NCBI GenBank assembly: GCA_022495005.1
Contig: JAGYXB010001015.1
Span: forward strand, 48,259-112,258
DNA length: 64,000 bases
Direction: 5' to 3'
Origin: Rhyacophila brunnea
Lineage: Eukaryota; Arthropoda; Insecta; Trichoptera; Rhyacophilidae
Numbering within the stretch: position 1 is the first letter of the stretch; the number at the start of each line of letters is the position of its first letter. The position numbers and the translations under genes are program-made. Positions 57,610 to 64,000 of the stretch are shown here, in pieces. The notes under the pieces are model-generated. The model did not search any database and was not told the origin of the DNA. It was given only the letters and a program-made list of their open reading frames with translations.

Positions 57610-59540
57610 AAAATACGATATGCAGACTTTTCATTTTGTTTATGCAAGTTAGTTTCCTATAATATTATAAAATAGAGATAAGCTAAAATTTACCGTGTCC
57701 GGAAACTTGTACATATGCAGGTCACCGTATCACACTTCACCGTGAAACGTTGTATCGGAAATATAATATTATGGCAGTATATTAAAGACCGTCCAACCTC
57801 TGTAGTTCATATAATACTGTAATAATACATGTCTAAACAAAACACGGTTCTTTACCGTTTCCACTTTACAGGAATCTGTAATCTCTTCGGGTGCACTATA
57901 TATATCTGTAAAATCTGTGACACCTCCGCATTTCAGTTTTTTGAGGTACCTAAAACCTGTTAATAAATCTAATACCTATATAATATAATATGTCTACACC
58001 TAATGTCCTAAAAGTCGGGATTCTGATTTAATATAACTTTGTTCCATATTATATACATGACAACACAAACATGAACCCTCCAAACGCATCTGCCCCGCAC
58101 CACACTCGGTCTTAATCGAGCGTATCACGAGGCCCTACGTTTGGTGTGAAACATTAGCAATTGTTTACGCCTCGAAATGTTTCAAGAACAGATATTCAAG
58201 ACTAAGATCACCACGCTCTCGAGTGAGCTTTTACTGACATTAATGAAAGATATGATTTAATGGAAAAGTGCCATGGGAGAGAAAGGCACGGAAACTTAAA
58301 AGAAATAAATGAATTTAATGCTATATAAGATACAAAAAAAATACGGACAAACTACCTATGTGAAGAGATCTTCACGTCCGCAATGAGACGTCAGAAATTT
58401 TTAAAATGCAATATAATTGGTCTATGTGGCGACTAAGTCGGACGACCTATATATATATAATATCATATCTGGTATACATATTATATATATCACATAAATA
58501 ATTTCCGGTTTCTATCACGAGCCCTAGCTTATATACCTACATAGTAGTACGCAAACAAAGCGATGCTTTCAAACAAGCAACCAGCCGTGCGTGTGGGAAA
58601 CAAAATTTATGAGTCTTGTTTCTTTTTGACAGGTGAAACAACGATAGGCTTTTTCATTAGAGGTACAAAAATAAACTACTTAGTAAGGACACTGTCCTGT
58701 CAACAGGAATCACTTAAATATTCAAGATGGTACGCCATGGCGACATGGCGACATGGTGGCCACCCAGCCGAAACAATAACGTCCCGAAAATTGTTACACA
58801 AATAGACATTTCTGGTAAAGCAGTGTTTGTTTATAGTTTTGACAAAAAATATTTTATGAAATATATTTCGTTCATAACGTGAATGCGCGACCTTTCAGAT
58901 AATTTGGACTACGTCATGGAATAACACACTCGTCAAAATATTGTGTTTTTTACTTTTTGATCTTTTATTAAATAGAAAAAAATAGCACAGCGGCCAATTT
59001 TCTTCGGATTTTTTTTCTCGAAAAATACCCAAAACATATAATTAATGATAATAAACCATTCTATTGTAATATGATAAATATCATGGAATATGGCCCGTTT
59101 TTTCTAGTTGGTATCAGATTATTTTTCTATATAACACTGAATAAGACATTTTGTCGAGGTAGTGTGTTATTACCTGTAAAAAAAATATACATATTCAGTA
59201 CACAATTTTTTTTAAATGTATTCTTTGCATAATATTTACCGTGCAATATCACATTAATTGAGGTTTTTTCTGCAACTATCGCATTTATCAACATACAACT
59301 ACTCAGTATTGAAAAATTAGCCAACCTAGAATCTATCTTCATTAATTATTGTCAATTTAAAATTGATTACTGATTGTTTTCAAATTACCATGAAAAAAGC
59401 ACAATGTTTTATCATTTAGTCTTTTTTAATAGTATAAAATAGTTACGTGGTAATAGATAACAACCTATTACCTATTACTTATACAATATGAAAAAATAAA
59501 AACAGGAAAAATCGCACAAATTTTTTAATTAGGTAATTAA
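57610..59540. other. AT-rich DNA, nothing recognised
   Basis: An 80-aa plus ORF (58563-58805) has no motif. A TA-rich tract lies near 58449-58490. Confidence 0.45.
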
Positions 59541-59547
59541 AAAAAAT

Positions 59548-59662
59548 AGAAATAAGGACAGAAGAGTACATACTACGTATAAAGTTTTAAAAAAATATCT
59601 TTTTTACTACCTTTAACAGTGTATGGAGGAAACACGTTTTTGGTGAGGGAGAAGAAAATATG
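59548..59662 (+). repeat. Local direct repeat, unit 1
   Basis: The unit from atagaaataaggacagaaga through tactacgtataaagtttta to tttggtgagggagaaga recurs at 59925-60040, 377 bp downstream, with about 10% difference. Repeat G copy 2 lies between them. Confidence 0.75.
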
Positions 59663-59692
59663 AACCCAACGCTCACCCGCAGAACCTAACCC

Positions 59693-59925
59693 ATCTAACG
59701 TTTAATCGTTTGTTTACGTAAGGAATTGTAAATGGCCGACAATAATAAATTCGTTGCCTAGGCAACGGAACAATTCTATGGTCAAACTTGCGTTTGTATA
59801 CAGCTGAGTGATTCGCAGCTAACTTCATACTGTCGCGCACTTTCGTAACGGTGTGCGCGCGCAGCTCTCAATTTCACTCTCTACCAAACGCCCCAAAAGA
59901 AGTATAACTTCCATAATAGAAATAA
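59693..59925 (+). repeat. Repeat G, copy 2
   Basis: Matches 3157-3240 at its left (acgtttaatcgtttgtttacg, ggccgacaataataaat) and 3430-3448 at its right (aaagaagtataacttc). The middle (59776-59880) is CpG-rich and lacks the tRNA-like sequence of copy 1. Confidence 0.6.
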
Positions 59926-60040
59926 GTGCAGAAGAGTAGGTACTACGTATAAAGTTTTAAAGAAATATTTTTTACTATCTTTAATTATTAGTGTATGGAA
60001 AATACACGTTTTTGGTGAGGGAGGGGAAAATATGAACCCA
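59925..60040 (+). repeat. Local direct repeat, unit 2
   Basis: Second unit of the pair starting at 59548. The two units flank repeat G copy 2, so they may be a segmental duplication or long terminal parts of one element. Confidence 0.75.
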
Positions 60041-60044
60041 AAGC

Positions 60045-60655
60045 CCTAACATTCTTTTTATTGAAAATACAAAGATAATGAATCATATTATGAGAATCGA
60101 TCAGACACTAGAGTAGTCACCCAGACAGTGAAAAAATGTGAGTTTTGAGTCCCACTTGATTTAAATTATATTCTAGGTTTTTTTCTAATAAGTACCTTCA
60201 TGTAAGTATATGATTTTTGATGTATTTAAAAATTACTAACCGAACAGAGTAGATTTCGTCATAATCTCTAACAGTATCCTTGTAAACAGAGCGTGATACG
60301 GCGGCAGCTGGTGAGTGGAGTGTTTGCAGGTTGTTTTATTTATGTTTTTAGGAGCAAAATAAAAAGGGTTGTCGTGTAGAGGCGGCTTCGCGCTCCGGAC
60401 CACTCCACCGCGTAATGCGCGTACTATAATAGATACACTTAGTGGCCGGCTCATCCCATCGCGCTAAACGTTTGTTAAGTGGAAAAAATATGAACGGATT
60501 AAAAAAGTGTCCGATGTCATTTTTACGTCACTTTGTCACGTGGTTATTATTAGCGGCTATCAGTGGTCAGCTTTTGAAAAAAATGCTTAAAAATTACCCT
60601 TAATAAAACCTCCCGAACAGGGTTAGGCACGTGTGATATCATTTTCTGACTAATG
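60045..60655. other. Unassigned DNA
   Basis: A CpG-richer patch at 60290-60440 gives a 72-aa minus ORF with no motif. Confidence 0.4.
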
Positions 60656-60657
60656 GT

Positions 60658-60772
60658 GTTTTTTTTTACAAGTTCAACCGAACTTACAGCAAAATCAATT
60701 GGTAAATAAAATTATAATTAAACAAATAAATTGATAATTTCCTTTTGTCATCGTCTGAATATTAGATAGGTA
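60658..60772 (+). repeat. Direct repeat K, unit 1
   Basis: tttacaagttcaaccgaact to cgtctgaatattagata matches 61354-61457. Confidence 0.65.
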
Positions 60773-61293
60773 TGTACCTACTATAATTTTAAAACTGTTA
60801 TACTATTATCGATATACTTATTATTAGATCACTCTACAATTCAATGTGGATCTTAGTAGCGTCTTGATGAGGTTTCTTAACAAATCGTTTTTACAGAGTA
60901 AATAGATGTTAATCTCTGAGATATTACCATTTATTTGGTCCTTTGCTAATTGAGCTTTTTTACAGGGAATGGGACAACTGGACGCCATGACAATTAAACG
61001 CCGCATTGTCGTAGACGCGTAAACAGAACGTAGACGATGAATTTTAATCAGTGTCTTTCTACTACTTAGTAGTTTTAATTAATTTTTTTTATTACTGCGG
61101 ATCGAAAATTACCATGCCTAAGGCTTTATATAAAAATAAAAAAACTCTTTTTTCGTCGGAACTTAAACATATGCACGATTAAATCATCATTTACGTGTGC
61201 ATATATTCTCACCAACTTATCATAATATAATAATTTAAATATAAATAATTATTTTAAATATATGTTTTGAAAGTACTTACGTATAAGTACCTA

Positions 61294-61360
61294 GCGTCTA
61301 TTTATTTTCGAATTGCGTGGCGTCCAGTTGTCCCGGCGCCAAAACGTCCTAGATCCTTTT
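61294..61360 (+). repeat. Short repeat J, copy 2
   Basis: gcgtctatttattttcgaat, gttgtcccggcgcc and cgtcctagatcc match 29386-29465. Repeat K unit 2 follows directly. Confidence 0.6.
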
Positions 61361-61457
61361 TACAAGTTGAAGCGAACTTACTGAAAAGTCACTAAGTAGG
61401 TACTTAAATATAATTAATAATTTCCGTTTGTTTTCGCCTGAATATTAGATAATATCA
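61354..61457 (+). repeat. Direct repeat K, unit 2
   Basis: tttttacaagttgaagcgaa to gcctgaatattagataat matches 60658-60772. Confidence 0.65.
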
Positions 61458-61459
61458 GC

Positions 61460-62210
61460 GCTAGACTTTTGATTACAAGGATGCTGTTGATAAATACAGT
61501 AACCGGATAAAACAGAACATGAAGAATCAGAACAGTGTCGAAATAGAACAGCCAGTGGAAAAATAAAATATTAACTTTTGTCGTCTCTATTTATTAATTA
61601 AATACTTACAAAACTTCAGTTTATAAAAGAAATATATTATTAATCTTTATATTATTAGGTACCTACCCACATATTATAATATATCAATATTAAAATCACA
61701 TAATAATACTATGTCTATGATATTCGATGAAATTAATATAAGAAAATACCCATGTCGACACTTGAAGTTGAAGAAACATCAACGCGCGGTTTATATGGAA
61801 AAAAGAAAACCTGTGGAATAGCCAGTATTACGTAACGTATAATATTATAACACATAATAGGTATGTATCTGACATCAATATTTTCTAAATATTTACGATA
61901 TATAAACCATTTTACGTAGTAAACGACAAATTAATTTTACGTACTAGTAGATATCTATTGAAATACACTTATTAGGTACTAAATTATTGAATTAAAATTT
62001 ATTTGTTTTTTTATTACCGATAGTTTTAATATAAAAAGAGGGTACCTAATTAAATGTTTTTATTAAAATACTTGTAATCATTTCTGAAATACCTTTAGTG
62101 TGGTAGTTTTTGTAGCTATAAACAAATTAGTAAATTAGAATTGAAACATGTCGGGTTATTTACAGGCCTTGTTTTTGTTTTCATTTTTCAATAAAAATAA
62201 TAGATAGATA
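61460..62210. other. AT-rich DNA, nothing recognised
   Basis: No feature assigned. Confidence 0.45.
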
Positions 62211-62214
62211 ATAG

Positions 62215-62835
62215 ATAAAAAATATTCTTCATACTTAAGTAATTTTAGGCATTTTATAGATACTAAGAAGATTATTTTTTATCTATTATCAGGTGCGATT
62301 GGCGATATTGACGCAAATAACGCAATCGATTCATAAAAAAATAGATGGGGTTTTGAAACAGTTTAACGTTATGCAATTACTGCATTGTATCAAAATCTTC
62401 AAAAGATGCTTTAGAGATGATTACTTATTCACTAAGTACCTACCTATAAGATATTATGTGCCTTTAAGTAAAACAAAATCCTTTCAACTATCATAAAACG
62501 GGCCCAGAATATAACCACTGAAACAGAACACAAAATTAAACCGCTAATATTATTATGTATTTGATCAAAGAATGTGATAAATACCAGATAATTGTATTTT
62601 TTATCGTGTGAGGACTCGGAAAATTGGTCAGTGCGAAGGACCTCCATGACTTTAAGCACGCCACTGTATATTATGGTTTGATTCAGGCAGGGTTTAATTG
62701 AATTTTAAAAAGTAACCAACACCATAATGTGGAGTTTGTATTATTAGCTCAATTAAAACAATTGTATGATAGATAAAGTGTAGTGTGCATTATTTATGTC
62801 GAATCTCCACAGCCAACCTCCACCCTTCGCCACTT
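62215..62835 (+). mobile_element. H1 MITE right half, interrupted by an F element
   Basis: Interior tttatagatactaagaagat, then after the F insertion ggtttgattcaggcagggtt to ccacccttcgccactt at 62835. The left arm is missing. Confidence 0.75.
62290..62666 (+). mobile_element. hAT-like MITE, family F, copy 3, with target duplication
   Basis: 377 bp, CAGGTGCGATTGGCG to CACGCCACTG. The flanks tctattat (62282-62289) and tatattat (62667-62674) agree at 7 of 8 bases, and removing the element restores the H1 sequence tctattatggtttg. ORFs at 62293-62659 are shadows. Confidence 0.85.
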
Positions 62836-62839
62836 GTAC

Positions 62840-63610
62840 GCAGATAATATTATATCTACCTAAATGTCATCGCGAATTTTAACAATTGTTTTAGGCACAG
62901 AGGAGATTACTTACGGAAAAAAATACATAATAAAAATACAATTTCGTGAAAACATTCTTTTTTCAAATTTAAATGAACAAAAAAGTAATACCATTACAAT
63001 TGTGTTTTGTTGTGTGAAAAAAAAGCTCTTTTTTGTAATTTAAGGTGTGACAAGTAAACATAATAAAAAGAGTTTTTGTTTCCCTTTTATTGTTTCTTTT
63101 ATGATTATTTTCTTTGACCGCACATTTTATCGCTTAAAATTCGCTATACTTTTATTGTGTTTGCATAATAAAAGGTGGTCATTTTAATATTACGTTTTTT
63201 TATTTCGCGCTTTGTTAAATATATATATATATAAGTGCTTTACACTATATAGAGAATCAACTGAATCAACCGATTTTCATGAACGGGCGCGCAAACAGAA
63301 TTTTCATATGGGGGCGGTTCATTTTTTGATTCTTTTTTTTATAAGTATTTAATTTAATACTAGATTTTCATTTTATTAGTTATACGTATGGTCGAATCCC
63401 TGATGCGATATTATATACCAAACCGAGAAGAATTTATTTATTTCTTATAGAATTAAGTACCTACATACAAATTTTGCTAGTAAACGATTCAATGATCGAA
63501 AACGGAAAACACTCACAATAGCCTTCATCCTTGAATTAACAACATTTCCGCTGATAAATGTGAAAAAAAAATAAAACCACTTGAAATTATGGACGAGGTG
63601 AATAAGTTTT
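62840..63610. other. AT-rich DNA, nothing recognised
   Basis: A short TA tract lies near 63221-63234. No gene found. Confidence 0.45.
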
Positions 63611-63611
63611 G

Positions 63612-63733
63612 CCTTAACGGCCCACATGCTCAGCGTAGCTCAAAATGGAGCTTTTATGCTATTTTCAAAGCATGATCCTGGACATTCCTTAAACGTTGTA
63701 GATAATCTATTTATATAATTTTGAACCCTTATT
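63612..63733 (-). repeat. Diverged repeat L, copy 3 (inverted)
   Basis: Reverse complement of about 955-1065: gcatgatcctggacattcct and aacgttgtagataatct. Confidence 0.65.
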
Positions 63734-63737
63734 ATTA

Positions 63738-63829
63738 TATTATGTCAACATTAATTTTACTAATGGTTTTATAAATGCTTTTAAAAATTAATAAATCTAA
63801 AAAATCCTAACACCACTGCACTTCAAATT
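63738..63829 (+). repeat. Diverged repeat M, copy 2
   Basis: Matches 745-835 in the same orientation: ttttactaatggttttataa and the ccactgcac end. Here M lies next to an inverted L, while at the window start M precedes a direct L. Confidence 0.6.
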
Positions 63830-64000
63830 AGCAATACCCGATGCGGGTAGAAGAACAGTTTTCAATAAGGCATATTCTCTCAGCCGGCACAATTTTCATT
63901 TGACTAGCATCAAGTAGAGTAGTTTGCGTGCCAAAGTCCTTAAGAAACCTCGATAGTAAATGCGAGGTATCTATAAAGGCATCTAGAAAAAAAAACACCA

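Noticed and set aside
1..64000. CRISPR arrays, bacterial operons, phage or viral gene clusters
   Set aside because: No regularly spaced direct repeats, no prokaryotic gene layout and no viral hallmark proteins; the window is eukaryotic.
1..64000. A new multi-gene biological system
   Set aside because: No cluster of intact genes is present. The unusual content is transposon nesting and unclassified repeats, not a gene system.

Overview
This window reads as a piece of an insect nuclear genome: it is AT-rich, has no operons, carries many diverged and mutually nested transposable elements, and repeats short motifs such as taggtacctac and ataatattat. Those motifs, together with the retroelement types, suggest a hemipteran (aphid-like) genome, with a lepidopteran as the alternative; this is inference, because no conserved host gene is present to fix the species. 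I see no complete protein-coding host gene. Most open reading frames here are chance ORFs or broken transposon remnants.

Layout. 0-9 kb: diverged repeats, a tRNA-like pseudogene with intact Pol III boxes (3.3 kb), a TTAA-flanked MITE (4.3 kb), a decayed Tc1/mariner-type transposase fragment (5.8 kb), two tRNA-derived SINE copies (7.1-7.7 kb) and a mariner-like inverted-repeat element (8.2 kb). 9-20 kb: a dense set of hAT-type non-autonomous elements, several with readable 8-bp target duplications, a decayed hAT transposase C-terminus (17.7-18.2 kb), and a CpG-rich island at 18.4-19.2 kb with a TATA box, an ATG and a consensus splice donor, the best candidate in the window for the 5' end of a real host gene. 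20-35 kb: further copies of a ~480-bp repeat family (A), MITEs, and a Jockey-like LINE ORF1 with three zinc knuckles (28.2-28.8 kb). 35-48 kb: a LINE 3' end, a second TTAA MITE copy group, long featureless AT-rich stretches (38.7-42.5 kb), more hAT MITEs and a second CpG-rich patch (47.4-47.6 kb). 48-56 kb: a LINE graveyard with three different LINE lineages, including a 2.7-kb endonuclease plus reverse-transcriptase element broken by several frameshifts and a stop, and a degraded THAP-domain fragment. 56-64 kb: mostly unassigned AT-rich DNA with a local duplication, then an H1 hAT MITE that itself contains another hAT MITE.

The main story is the order of transposition. Two hAT MITEs sit inside LINE remnants with 8-bp target duplications, and the interrupted LINE sequence reads through when the MITE is taken out. 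One LINE sits inside a hAT MITE and splits it. hAT MITEs of families D and F sit inside H1 MITEs. In the letter names used below, H1, H2, D and F are hAT-like families, T is the TTAA-flanked family, and A is an unclassified family. All boundaries were read by eye and may be off by several bases unless a target duplication fixes them.
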